A stretch of DNA of 64,000 nucleotides from positions 1,798,001 to 1,862,000 of the forward strand of contig NZ_JAEMWU010000001.1 in the NCBI RefSeq assembly GCF_017303215.1, given 5' to 3'. Under the pieces are notes generated by a model. That model made no database searches, was not told the DNA's origin, and saw only the letters and a list, made by a program, of their open reading frames with translations. Both the position numbers and the translations under genes were made by a program. This DNA comes from Microbacterium esteraromaticum (GTDB taxonomy: Bacteria > Actinomycetota > Actinomycetes > Actinomycetales > Microbacteriaceae). Positions 35,920 through 43,963 of this stretch are shown piece after piece (within the stretch, counting starts at the first letter, position 1; each line of letters begins with the position of its first letter).

Positions 35920-36909
35920 TTGACCATTCCTGTCTGGTTCGAGATCACCGCTCTGGTGGTCCTGACGGTGATCCTCATCGCCGACCTGCTGCTGATTCTC
36001 AAGCGCCCCCACATCCCCTCGACCAAGGAATCGAGCCTGTGGGTGGCGTTCTACGTCTCGCTCGCGCTGATCTTCGCGGGCGTGCTCTACTTCATCGGTG
36101 ATTCGAAGACCTCACTGGACTTCCTCACCGGCTGGGCGATGGAATACAGCCTCTCCATCGACAACCTCTTCGTGTTCGTGCTGATCATGACGCAGTTCTC
36201 GGTGCCGCGTCGCTATCAGCAGGAGGCGCTGATGGTGGGCATCATCATCGCGCTCGTGCTCCGCGCGATCTTCATCATCATCGTCGGCGCCGCCGTCGAG
36301 CACCTCAGCCCGATCTTCTACATCTTCGGTGCGTTCCTCGTGTTCACGGCGGTGCGGCAGGCGCTGCCCGAGAAGCACGACAACGATCAGCAGACCGAGG
36401 GCTTCATCGTGCGCATGGTGCGCCGCGTGATCCCGATCAGCGACGAGTACGACGGACCCAAGCTGCGCACTGTCGTCAACGGCAAGAAGATGTGGACGCC
36501 GATGCTGATCGTCTTCGTCTCACTCGGCATCACCGACCTGATGTTCGCCGTCGACTCGATCCCCGCCATCTTCGGTGTCACCACCGACCCGTTCATCGTG
36601 TTCACGGCGAACCTGTTTGCGCTGATGGGTCTGCGCCAGCTGTACTTCCTGCTCGGCGACCTGCTCGAGAAGCTCAAGTACCTGCACTACGGCGTCGCCT
36701 TCATCCTCGGCTTCATCGGTATCAAGCTGATCCTGCACGCCATGCACGAGAACGAGTTGCCGTTCATCAACGGCGGCGAGTCGATCGCCTGGGCACCTGA
36801 GATCAGCAACTGGGTCTCGCTCGGTGTGATCATCTCGTCGATGGCCGTCGCCACGATCGCGAGCCTGATCGCATCGAACCGTGAGAAGCGCGCAGCGTTG
36901 AAGCGCTGA
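35920..36909 (+). CDS. TerC-family membrane protein
   Basis: 329 residues with about nine hydrophobic segments. Family signature: YSLSIDNLFVFVLIMTQF with the conserved Asp-Asn, and DLMFAVDSIPAIFG with the second conserved acidic motif. TerC proteins are linked to tellurite resistance and, in other bacteria, to manganese export or metallation of secreted proteins. TTG start at 35920, 10 bases after GAAAGG, which lies in the riboswitch switch hairpin. The manganese riboswitch upstream argues for a role in Mn homeostasis here. Confidence 0.92.
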   Translation: MTIPVWFEITALVVLTVILIADLLLILKRPHIPSTKESSLWVAFYVSLALIFAGVLYFIGDSKTSLDFLTGWAMEYSLSIDNLFVFVLIMTQFSVPRRYQQEALMVGIIIALVLRAIFIIIVGAAVEHLSPIFYIFGAFLVFTAVRQALPEKHDNDQQTEGFIVRMVRRVIPISDEYDGPKLRTVVNGKKMWTPMLIVFVSLGITDLMFAVDSIPAIFGVTTDPFIVFTANLFALMGLRQLYFLLGDLLEKLKYLHYGVAFILGFIGIKLILHAMHENELPFINGGESIAWAPEISNWVSLGVIISSMAVATIASLIASNREKRAALKR

Positions 36910-36941
36910 TCGTTCCCACTCGGGCCCGCTGACATACGCGC

Positions 36942-36993
36942 AGAACCACCCGTCGCCGCCGTGTAAACTGACCGGCATGCGGCGGGTGGTTCT
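36942..36993. promoter_or_regulatory. 11-bp inverted repeat straddling the leuL promoter
   Basis: AGAACCACCCG (36942-36952) and CGGGTGGTTCT (36983-36993) are perfect complements. The predicted -10 box TAAACT (36964-36969) and transcription start lie between the arms, so the left arm is not in the RNA. Either a DNA operator with separated half-sites or coincidence. Confidence 0.35.
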
Positions 36994-37021
36994 TCTTCTT
37001 AGCAGCCGCGACGGGATCTGA
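36977..37021 (+). CDS. leuC leader peptide (leucine sensor)
   Basis: 14 codons: [14 protein letters not shown], then TGA. Three consecutive Leu codons are CTT, a codon rarely used in this window (CTG and CTC dominate by eye), preceded by two Val codons. The TAAACT -10 box ends seven bases before the ATG, so the transcript is predicted to start at the ATG. A ribosome stalled at the CTT run for lack of leucyl-tRNA would change folding of the following hairpin (37005-37043). Lies 65 bases before leuC. Confidence 0.85.
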   Translation: MRRVVLLLSSRDGI

Positions 37022-37043
37022 TCCAGGCCTTCCTCGTCGCGGC
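37005..37043 (+). terminator. Attenuator hairpin after the leucine leader peptide
   Basis: GCCGCGACG (37005-37013) pairs perfectly with CGTCGCGGC (37035-37043); a small inner GGATC/GATCC dyad adds to it. The 5' arm begins within the last leader codons and the loop contains the stop codon. No T-tract follows, so it may act in a Rho-linked or translational manner. Confidence 0.6.
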
Positions 37044-37086
37044 GTTCAACGCGGGCCGACCCATCGAGCCAGAAGGAACACACCGC

Positions 37087-38514
37087 ATGACCAGCACTAC
37101 GCAGCCCAGGACTCTCGCGCAGAAAGTCTGGGACGATCACCTCGTCGTACAGGGCGAGAACGGCGAGCCCGATCTGATCTACATCGACCTGCACCTGCTG
37201 CATGAGGTCACCAGCCCGCAGGCGTTCGACGGCCTGCGCACCGAGGGTCGTCCCCTGCGTCGGCGGGATCTGACCATCGCCACCGAGGATCACAACACGC
37301 CGACGCTGAACATCGACAAGCCGATCGCCGACCTCACCAGTCGCACGCAGATCGAGACGCTGCGCCGTAATGCGGACGAGTTCGGTGTGCGCCTGCATTC
37401 GCTGGGCGACGCCGAGCAGGGCATCGTGCACGTGGTCGGTCCGCAGCTGGGGCTGACGATGCCCGGTGTCACCGTGGTGTGCGGTGACTCGCACACGTCG
37501 ACGCACGGGGCGTTCGGCGCCATGGCCTTCGGAATCGGCACCAGCGAGGTCGAGCACGTCATGGCCACGCAGACGCTGCCGCTGAAGCCGTTCAAGACCA
37601 TGGCGATCACCGTCGAGGGCGAGCTGCGCCCCGGCGTCACGGCAAAAGACATCATCCTCGCCGTCATCGCCAAGATTGGCACGGGCGGCGGTCAGGGCTA
37701 CGTGCTCGAATTCCGCGGCAGCGCGATCCGCGCCCTCTCCATGGAGGGGCGCATGACGATCTGCAACATGTCGATCGAGGCCGGCGCCCGTGCCGGCATG
37801 GTCGCCCCCGACGAGACGACCTTCGCATACGTCAAGGACAAGCCGCACGCGCCGCAGGGCCAGGACTGGGAGGACGCGGTTGCGTACTGGCGCACTCTGC
37901 CGACCGACGAGGGTGCCGTCTTCGACGCCGAGGTGTTCATCGACGCGAACGAGCTGGAGCCGTTCGTGACGTGGGGAACGAATCCCGGTCAGGGCAGTTC
38001 GCTGTCGGCTGCGGTTCCCGACCCGGCCGCGATCTCGGATGCCAACGAGCGCGCCGCCGCCGAGCGGGCGCTCGAGTACATGGACCTCACCCCGGGCACT
38101 CCGTTGAAGGAGGTCAAGGTCGACGCGGTCTTCATGGGGTCGTGCACGAACAGCCGGATCGAGGACCTGCGCGCATTCGCCTCGGTCATCAAGGGCAAGA
38201 AGAAGGCTGACGGTGTGCGCGTCATGGTCGTGCCGGGCTCGGCCCGCGTGCGCCTGGAGGCCGAGGCTGAGGGCATCGACCGGATCGTCGAGGAGTTCGG
38301 CGCCGAATGGCGCTTCGCCGGGTGCTCGATGTGCCTGGGGATGAACCCCGACCAGCTGGAGCCGGGCGAGCGCTGCGCGTCGACATCCAACCGCAACTTC
38401 GAGGGGCGCCAGGGCAAGGGTGGGCGCACCCACCTCGTGTCGCCGCTGGTCGCCGCCGCGACCGCCGTCCGAGGCACATTGTCGAGTCCCGCAGACCTGG
38501 AGGGGAGCAACTGA
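37087..38514 (+). CDS. leuC: 3-isopropylmalate dehydratase, large subunit
   Basis: Aconitase-family enzyme that isomerises 2- to 3-isopropylmalate with LeuD. 475 residues. The 4Fe-4S ligands are in [14 protein letters not shown] (about 355) and [13 protein letters not shown] (about 415-418). [20 protein letters not shown] is the substrate loop. The tail [19 protein letters not shown] is typical. ATG at 37087 behind AGAAGGA. Expression is controlled by the leader peptide and hairpin upstream (inference from sequence). Its stop overlaps leuD. Confidence 0.97.
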   Translation: MTSTTQPRTLAQKVWDDHLVVQGENGEPDLIYIDLHLLHEVTSPQAFDGLRTEGRPLRRRDLTIATEDHNTPTLNIDKPIADLTSRTQIETLRRNADEFGVRLHSLGDAEQGIVHVVGPQLGLTMPGVTVVCGDSHTSTHGAFGAMAFGIGTSEVEHVMATQTLPLKPFKTMAITVEGELRPGVTAKDIILAVIAKIGTGGGQGYVLEFRGSAIRALSMEGRMTICNMSIEAGARAGMVAPDETTFAYVKDKPHAPQGQDWEDAVAYWRTLPTDEGAVFDAEVFIDANELEPFVTWGTNPGQGSSLSAAVPDPAAISDANERAAAERALEYMDLTPGTPLKEVKVDAVFMGSCTNSRIEDLRAFASVIKGKKKADGVRVMVVPGSARVRLEAEAEGIDRIVEEFGAEWRFAGCSMCLGMNPDQLEPGERCASTSNRNFEGRQGKGGRTHLVSPLVAAATAVRGTLSSPADLEGSN

Positions 38515-39110
38515 TGGAGAAGTTCACCACGCACACCGGAGTGGCAGCGCCCCTGAAGCGCTCCAACGTCGACACCGACCAGATCATCCCGGCGGTGTTC
38601 CTCAAGCGGGTCACCAAGACCGGTTTCGACGACGCTCTGTTCCACGCCTGGCGCCAGGACCCCGAGTTCGTGCTCAACCAGCAGCCCTTCCAACAGGCAT
38701 CGGTGCTCGTCGCCGGTCCGGACTTCGGCACCGGATCCAGCCGCGAGCACGCCGTGTGGGCGCTGCGCGATTACGGTTTCAAGGTCGTGCTCAGCCCGCG
38801 GTTCGCTGACATCTTCCGCGGCAACGCCGGAAAGCAGGGGCTGCTCGCCGCCACTGTCGATGACGCGGATATCGAGCGCATCTGGGCGCTGATCGATGAG
38901 GAGCCCGGTCGTGAGATCACGGTCGACCTCGAAGCGCGCACCGCCACGATCGGGGGCTTCCAGGCCTCCATCGGCATCGACGATTACACTAGATGGCGGC
39001 TCCTCGAAGGGCTCGATGACATCGGGCTCACGCTGCGCAACGAAGACAAGATCGCTCAGTTCGAGGCCCGCCGCGCGTCGTGGCGGCCACGCACGCTCCC
39101 CGTCCGATAG
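38514..39110 (+). CDS. leuD: 3-isopropylmalate dehydratase, small subunit
   Basis: 198 residues, LeuD swivel domain. Motifs: [16 protein letters not shown] near the N-terminus, [17 protein letters not shown] (about 67-83) and [11 protein letters not shown]. Forms the heterodimer with LeuC. ATG at 38514 shares its A with the leuC TGA (TGATG), ensuring coupled translation. murA follows about 100 bases later, with AAGAAGAGG upstream. Confidence 0.96.
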   Translation: MEKFTTHTGVAAPLKRSNVDTDQIIPAVFLKRVTKTGFDDALFHAWRQDPEFVLNQQPFQQASVLVAGPDFGTGSSREHAVWALRDYGFKVVLSPRFADIFRGNAGKQGLLAATVDDADIERIWALIDEEPGREITVDLEARTATIGGFQASIGIDDYTRWRLLEGLDDIGLTLRNEDKIAQFEARRASWRPRTLPVR

Positions 39111-39214
39111 ACGAGGAGCGGGGTGGGCCGGGGGTCACAAGCCCCCGCGGCATCCGCCGTGATCAAACCGGACGCGGCGACCGCTGCGTCTGCTCAGACG
39201 AAGAAGAGGCCCGA

Positions 39215-40579
39215 ATGACGACATCCGCGCACGAAGCAGCAGTTGAGCCGACCACGGTTCCCACCGCATCCGTGCTCGCGATCCGAGGAGGCAGGCCGCT
39301 GCGCGGCCGGGTCGACGTGAAGGGCGCGAAGAACCTCGCCACCAAGGCGATGGTGGCGACACTGCTCGGTGAGACCGCCAGCACGCTGCGTGATGTGCCG
39401 GATCTCAGCGATGTCGCCGTGGTGCGGTCTCTGCTCGAGGTGCACGGAGTGACCGTCACCGAGGGCGACGAGCCCGGTGCGATCGTGCTCGACCCGAGTG
39501 CGGTCGAGTCCGCTCACTACGAAGAGATCGACGCGCATGCCGGGGCCTCCCGCATCCCGATCCTCTTCTGCGGCCCGCTGCTGCACCGTCTCGGTCAGGC
39601 GTTCATCCCCGACCTCGGAGGTTGCCGCATCGGTGATCGTCCGATCGACTTCCACCTCGATGCGCTGCGCAAGTTCGGCGCCGTCGTCGAGAAGGAGCCC
39701 AACGGTATCCGTCTGTCGGCTCCCAACGGGCTCAAGGGCGCGAACATCCACCTGCCGTACCCGAGTGTCGGCGCCACCGAGCAGGTGCTGCTGACCGCTG
39801 TGCGTGCCAAGGGCGTGACCGAGCTGCGCAATGCGGCCATCGAGCCCGAGATCATGGACCTGATCGCCGTGCTGCAGAAGATGGGCGCGATCATCTCCTA
39901 CGAGCCCAACCGAGTGATCCTGATCGAAGGCGTCGAGCACCTGCGCGGCTACGACCACCGCTGCATCTTCGACCGCAACGAGGCCGCCTCGTGGGCAGCC
40001 GCAGCGCTGGCCACCGACGGCGAGATCTTCGTCGGCGGCGCGAAGCAGCAAGAGATGCTGACCTTCCTGAATGTGTTCCGCAAGGCCGGCGGCTGGTTCG
40101 ATGTGCAGGAGGACGGCATCCTGTTCCGTCGCGACGGGCAGATCAAGCCGGTCATCGTCGAGACCGATGTGCACCCCGGCTTCATGACCGACTGGCAGCA
40201 GCCGCTGATCGTCGCGCTGACGCAGGCGCACGGCCGTTCCACCGTGCACGAGACCGTGTACGAGAACCGCTTCGGCTTCACACAGGCACTCGTGAAGATG
40301 GGCGCCGACATCGTCGTGCACCCGCACGGACTGCAGGATGGTCCCCGTCGCGTTCCGCGCCGTGAGCTGGAGCAGGCGGCGGTCATCACCGGCCCCACGC
40401 CGTTGCACGCGGCCGACATCGTGGTGCCCGACCTGCGCGGCGGGTACAGCCACGTCATCGCCGCGCTGACCGCTGAGGGCGAGTCGCAGGTCTCCGGCGT
40501 CGACATCCTCAGCCGCGGCTACGAGAAGTTCCTCGACAAGCTCGAGGCGCTGGGCGCGGACTTCGACGTCGTCCGGTGA
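39215..40579 (+). CDS. murA: UDP-N-acetylglucosamine 1-carboxyvinyltransferase
   Basis: First committed step of peptidoglycan synthesis: enolpyruvyl transfer from PEP to UDP-GlcNAc. 454 residues. VKGAKNLATKAMVATLL is the N-terminal substrate loop and DLGGCRIGDRPID carries the active-site Cys (Cys137). In mycobacteria this position is Asp, giving fosfomycin resistance; here it is Cys, so intrinsic resistance by that route is not expected. ATG at 39215; the open frame extends to 39080 without a better start. Followed four bases later by plsC. Confidence 0.95.
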   Translation: MTTSAHEAAVEPTTVPTASVLAIRGGRPLRGRVDVKGAKNLATKAMVATLLGETASTLRDVPDLSDVAVVRSLLEVHGVTVTEGDEPGAIVLDPSAVESAHYEEIDAHAGASRIPILFCGPLLHRLGQAFIPDLGGCRIGDRPIDFHLDALRKFGAVVEKEPNGIRLSAPNGLKGANIHLPYPSVGATEQVLLTAVRAKGVTELRNAAIEPEIMDLIAVLQKMGAIISYEPNRVILIEGVEHLRGYDHRCIFDRNEAASWAAAALATDGEIFVGGAKQQEMLTFLNVFRKAGGWFDVQEDGILFRRDGQIKPVIVETDVHPGFMTDWQQPLIVALTQAHGRSTVHETVYENRFGFTQALVKMGADIVVHPHGLQDGPRRVPRRELEQAAVITGPTPLHAADIVVPDLRGGYSHVIAALTAEGESQVSGVDILSRGYEKFLDKLEALGADFDVVR

Positions 40580-40583
40580 TCTG

Positions 40584-41333
40584 ATGGCAGTATCCGAACG
40601 CAGTCGTCCCAGCATCTTCTGGCCGCTCGCGGCGATCGTGGTGCCGGTGCTCGGTCTGATCGCCAAGGTCACCGTGCGTGGCGACGAGAAGCTACCCCGG
40701 CAGGGAGCCTTCGTGCTCGCGCCCAACCACTACTCGGAGTTCGACCCGCTGATCATCGCGCTCGCGGTGTTCCGCACAGGTCGCTTGCCGCGCTTCATGG
40801 CCAAAGAGAGTCTGTTCCGGGTGCCCGTGGTCGGGTGGGTGCTGCGCAAGAGCGGCATGATCCCCGTGGCGCGCACGTCGTCGGCATCCGCGGCGAAGCA
40901 GACGATGGCGCAGTCACGCGAGCTCGTCGAACACGGCCGCGGTGTGATCGTGTACCCCGAAGGCACGCTGACGCGTGACCCCGACCTGTGGCCGATGCGC
41001 GGCAAGTCGGGCGCGGTGCGCCTGGCGCTGACCGGTGACATCCCGCTGATCCCGGTCGCGCACTGGGGAACGCAGAAGATCATGGGCCGCTACCAGAAGG
41101 GCCTGAGCCTGTGGCCGCCGCGCAAGCCCGTGCACGTGCTGTACGGCGACCCGGTCGACCTCTCGGATCTGCGGGGCCGCGCCGGTGAGCCGGGCGTGCT
41201 TGCCGAAGCGACCGACCGGTTGATGGCCGCCATCACGGCGCTGCTCGAAGAGCTGCGCGGCGAGCAGGCACCCGCGCAGCGCTGGAACCCCGCGCAGCAC
41301 GGCCAGAACGAGACGGGGCGCCTTGAACCGTAA
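40584..41333 (+). CDS. plsC: 1-acyl-glycerol-3-phosphate acyltransferase
   Basis: 249 residues. Acyltransferase motif I PNHYSEFDPLII (NHx4D, about 54), motif II around MAKESLFRVPVVGWVLRKSG, motif III VIVYPEGTLTRD (about 125). One hydrophobic stretch at the N-terminus tethers it to the membrane. Makes phosphatidic acid from lysophosphatidate. It overlaps gpsA by 11 bases; gpsA makes the glycerol-3-phosphate backbone, so these two share the phospholipid pathway. Confidence 0.92.
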   Translation: MAVSERSRPSIFWPLAAIVVPVLGLIAKVTVRGDEKLPRQGAFVLAPNHYSEFDPLIIALAVFRTGRLPRFMAKESLFRVPVVGWVLRKSGMIPVARTSSASAAKQTMAQSRELVEHGRGVIVYPEGTLTRDPDLWPMRGKSGAVRLALTGDIPLIPVAHWGTQKIMGRYQKGLSLWPPRKPVHVLYGDPVDLSDLRGRAGEPGVLAEATDRLMAAITALLEELRGEQAPAQRWNPAQHGQNETGRLEP

Positions 41334-42453
41334 GAGACCGGGCGCGGCCACGCGCGCCACCATCATCGGTGCCGGAAGCTGGGGCACGACATTCGGCAAG
41401 ATTCTCGCCGACGGCGGGGCCCAGGTCACGATGTGGGCGCGTCGTCCCGAGCTGGCACACGAGATCTCCGAGGCCAAGCGCAACTCGAAGTACCTGCCGG
41501 GCATCAACCTACCGCGCACGATGCTTGCCACGCACGATCTGTCCCGGGCACTCGAGGGCGCCGATCAGGTGTACCTCTCGGTGCCGAGCCAGTCGTTGCG
41601 CGAGAACCTCAAGGCGCTGCGTCCGCTGCTGGCCGAGGGCGACGCGCCGATCGTCAGTCTGATGAAGGGCGTCGAGCGCTCGTCGGGGCTGCGTATGAGC
41701 CAGGTGATCGAGCAAGAGCTGCGCTGCGATCCTGAACGCATCGCCGTGGCATCCGGACCCAACCTCGCGCTCGAGATCGCGCGCGAGCACCCGACCGCGG
41801 CCGTCATCGCCTCGCGTAGTCAGGAGACGGCGGATGCTGTCGCGCGCACGGCGCGCAACCGGTACTTCCGCTCCTTCGTGAACACCGATGTCATCGGCAC
41901 CGAGTTCGGCGGGGTGCTGAAGAACCTCATCGCCGTGGCGATCGGCATCGTCGACGGTGTTGGATACGGCGAGAACACCAAGGCATCGATCATCACCCGC
42001 GGGCTCGTCGAGATGACCGACTTCGCGGTGGCCAACGGTGCGCGGCCCGAGACGCTGCAGGGGCTCGCGGGGCTCGGCGATCTGATCGCCACGTGCCAGT
42101 CGCCCCTCAGCCGTAACAACACCGCGGGCCGGTTGCTCGGCCAGGGGTACAGCTTTCAGGACGTCATCAAGCAAATGGAGCAGACCGCCGAAGGGCTCGC
42201 CTCGGTGGCTCCGGTGCTGCAGTTGGCCCGTGAGTCCGAGGTGCACATGCCCATCGTCGAGCAGGTGAAGATGGTGCTCGACGGACGCATGGACCCCCGC
42301 GATATTGCCCCGCATCTGACGACGGACGACGACACTCCGCAGGAGGAGAGAACCAATCATGGACAAGCAGACGGTGGTGGTGCTCTTCGGCGGACGCTCC
42401 AGCGAGCATTCGATCAGTTCCGCAACGGCGGGCGGAGTGCTGGGCGCGATTGA
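41323..42453 (+). CDS. gpsA: Glycerol-3-phosphate dehydrogenase [NAD(P)+]
   Basis: 376 residues from a TTG at 41323. NAD loop IIGAGSWGTTFGKILAD (about 14-30), SLMKGVERSSGLRMSQVI, ASGPNLALEIA, the catalytic Lys region VLKNLIAVAIGIVDG and NTKASIITRGLVEM are all present. Makes sn-glycerol-3-phosphate from DHAP. The family usually ends near residue 340; here the frame continues about 32 residues into ddl and overlaps it by 95 bases, with a polar low-complexity tail, suggesting that an ancestral stop was lost. Confidence 0.95.
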   Translation: MNRKRPGAATRATIIGAGSWGTTFGKILADGGAQVTMWARRPELAHEISEAKRNSKYLPGINLPRTMLATHDLSRALEGADQVYLSVPSQSLRENLKALRPLLAEGDAPIVSLMKGVERSSGLRMSQVIEQELRCDPERIAVASGPNLALEIAREHPTAAVIASRSQETADAVARTARNRYFRSFVNTDVIGTEFGGVLKNLIAVAIGIVDGVGYGENTKASIITRGLVEMTDFAVANGARPETLQGLAGLGDLIATCQSPLSRNNTAGRLLGQGYSFQDVIKQMEQTAEGLASVAPVLQLARESEVHMPIVEQVKMVLDGRMDPRDIAPHLTTDDDTPQEERTNHGQADGGGALRRTLQRAFDQFRNGGRSAGRD

Positions 42454-43447
42454 CCGCGAGCGCTACGAGGTGATCCCGGTCGGGATCACCCGCGACGGCG
42501 CCTTCGTGCTCGAAGAGGACCGACCCGAGAAGTTCCCTCTCGACGCCGACCACCTGCCCGAGGTCGTCGACAACGGCACGCGGGTGCGGTGGCCCGAACC
42601 GGGTGGAGATCGGATGCTGCGCGTCGCCGCTCCGGACGGCTCGACGGTCGACCTCGGGCGGATCGACGTGGTGCTGCCGCTGCTGCACGGTCTGCATGGC
42701 GAGGACGGCGCGATCCAGGGCTTCTTCGACGTTCTGGACGTGCCCTACGCCGGCGGTGGCATCCTTGATTCTGCCGTGTGCCTCGACAAGCACTTCACCA
42801 AGCTCGCGCTGTCGGCGGCGGGGATCGCAGTGGCACCGGGCATCACCGTGCGCCAGAGCGATTGGGAGAGCGATCCCGAGAGCATTCGTCGTGCTGTGTC
42901 CGAGCTGGGCGATGTCGTGTTCGTCAAGCCGTCCGACGCCGGTTCGAGCGTGGGAGTCTCACGCGTCGATGGCGGTGAGGGGCTCGACGAGGCTCTGCGG
43001 ATCGCGTTCGCCGAGAGCCCGAAGGTGCTCATCGAGACGCAGGTTTCGGGCCGCGAGATCGAAGTGGGTGTGCTCGCCGGTCGAGACGGCGCGCGGGCCC
43101 GGGCTTCTCTGCCTGGTGAGGTCGTGCTGACCACGCGCAGTTTCTACGATTTCGAGGGCAAGTACCTCGGCGGCGACGGTGTCGACATCGTCTGCCCGGC
43201 CGAGGTTGATGAGTCGCTGATCGCTGAGCTCCAGGAGGCCGCCGTCCGCGCGTTCGAAGCGGTCGACGGTCGGGGGTTGGCCCGGGTGGACTTCTTCGTG
43301 ACGCCCGAAGGACGGTTGGTCGTCAACGAGTTGAACACGATGCCCGGGTTCACGCCGATCTCGATGTTCCCGAAGTGCTGGATCGCCTCGGGGCTGAGTT
43401 ATCGCGACCTCATCACCGAGCTGATCGAGGCCGGTCTGCACCGTTGA
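42359..43447 (+). CDS. ddl: D-alanine--D-alanine ligase
   Basis: ATP-grasp enzyme making D-Ala-D-Ala for peptidoglycan. 362 residues. N-terminal VLFGGRSSEHSIS, LHGLHGEDGAIQGFFD, VFVKPSDAGSSVGVS, DFFVTPEGRLVVNELNTMPG (metal-binding Glu and Asn), FTPISMFPKCW. ATG at 42359 is preceded by GAGGAGAG nine bases upstream, a strong site that fixes the start despite the overlap with gpsA. No obvious depsipeptide (vancomycin-resistance) signature was sought in detail. Confidence 0.95.
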   Translation: MDKQTVVVLFGGRSSEHSISSATAGGVLGAIDRERYEVIPVGITRDGAFVLEEDRPEKFPLDADHLPEVVDNGTRVRWPEPGGDRMLRVAAPDGSTVDLGRIDVVLPLLHGLHGEDGAIQGFFDVLDVPYAGGGILDSAVCLDKHFTKLALSAAGIAVAPGITVRQSDWESDPESIRRAVSELGDVVFVKPSDAGSSVGVSRVDGGEGLDEALRIAFAESPKVLIETQVSGREIEVGVLAGRDGARARASLPGEVVLTTRSFYDFEGKYLGGDGVDIVCPAEVDESLIAELQEAAVRAFEAVDGRGLARVDFFVTPEGRLVVNELNTMPGFTPISMFPKCWIASGLSYRDLITELIEAGLHR

Positions 43448-43466
43448 TCGATGCCGGCGGGCTGCC

Positions 43467-43940
43467 CTATTCGGGCAGCTCGTTCGGCTCGGTGCATGCG
43501 CTGGTCGCGGGGATCATTCGCACTCCTGAGACGATGCCGGCGTTCGACAGTGCGTCGTTCGCGCTGACGACCTCGGTGTCGACGAACACCTGGACGGCGG
43601 GGTTGCGACCGTAGGTCGTCATGCGCATCATCGGTGCCTGCGACTCGTCGACGAGCCAGTCGATGCCCTCGAGCGTGATGCACTGCAGTTCGCTCGTCGG
43701 TCCGGGCACCGTCACGCCGCACGAGACGAAGACGCTTGCCGGGTCGCCGTAGGCGCCGGTCGCCTGCGCGTCGGTCCAGCGGCGGTCCTCGCCGGAGACG
43801 GCATCGGGCAGGCGAACGGTCACCTCGGCGCACAGGGGGTTGTTCGCGTCCTTCGCCGGTTCCAGCGCGACCGTGCTCGAGCAGGCGGTCAGGGTGAGGA
43901 GCGAGAAGGCTCCAGCGACGAGGGCGAGACGACGGAGCAT
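43467..43940 (-). CDS. DUF3515 lipoprotein
   Basis: 157 residues, signal peptide with lipobox LTAC (Cys20) and a DUF3515 domain with four further cysteines (PLCAEV, VSCGV, LQCITL, TSACTEP). Function unknown. In actinobacteria it often lies between ddl and thiL, as here. ATG at 43940 is six bases after a minus-strand TAGCCT -10 box, so its mRNA is probably leaderless. Convergent with ddl; divergent from thiL with only 23 bases between the start codons. Confidence 0.88.
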   Translation of the reverse strand: MLRRLALVAGAFSLLTLTACSSTVALEPAKDANNPLCAEVTVRLPDAVSGEDRRWTDAQATGAYGDPASVFVSCGVTVPGPTSELQCITLEGIDWLVDESQAPMMRMTTYGRNPAVQVFVDTEVVSANDALSNAGIVSGVRMIPATSACTEPNELPE

Positions 43941-43946
43941 GATTCC

Positions 43947-43956
43947 AGGCTACCGT
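43947..43956. promoter_or_regulatory. Two overlapping -10 boxes for divergent leaderless genes
   Basis: Minus-strand TAGCCT (43952-43947) is six bases before the DUF3515 ATG; plus-strand TACCGT (43951-43956) is seven bases before the thiL ATG. They share the TA at 43951-43952, so polymerase can open only one at a time. Confidence 0.55.
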
Positions 43957-43963
43957 TGTCAGC

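Noticed and set aside
36520..38433. Minus-strand 637-codon frame opposite terC and leuC
   Set aside because: It crosses the leucine leader and two well-supported genes; no recognisable domain.
39215..40579. MurA as the naturally fosfomycin-resistant Asp type
   Set aside because: The active-site position is Cys (GGCRIGDRP), not Asp.
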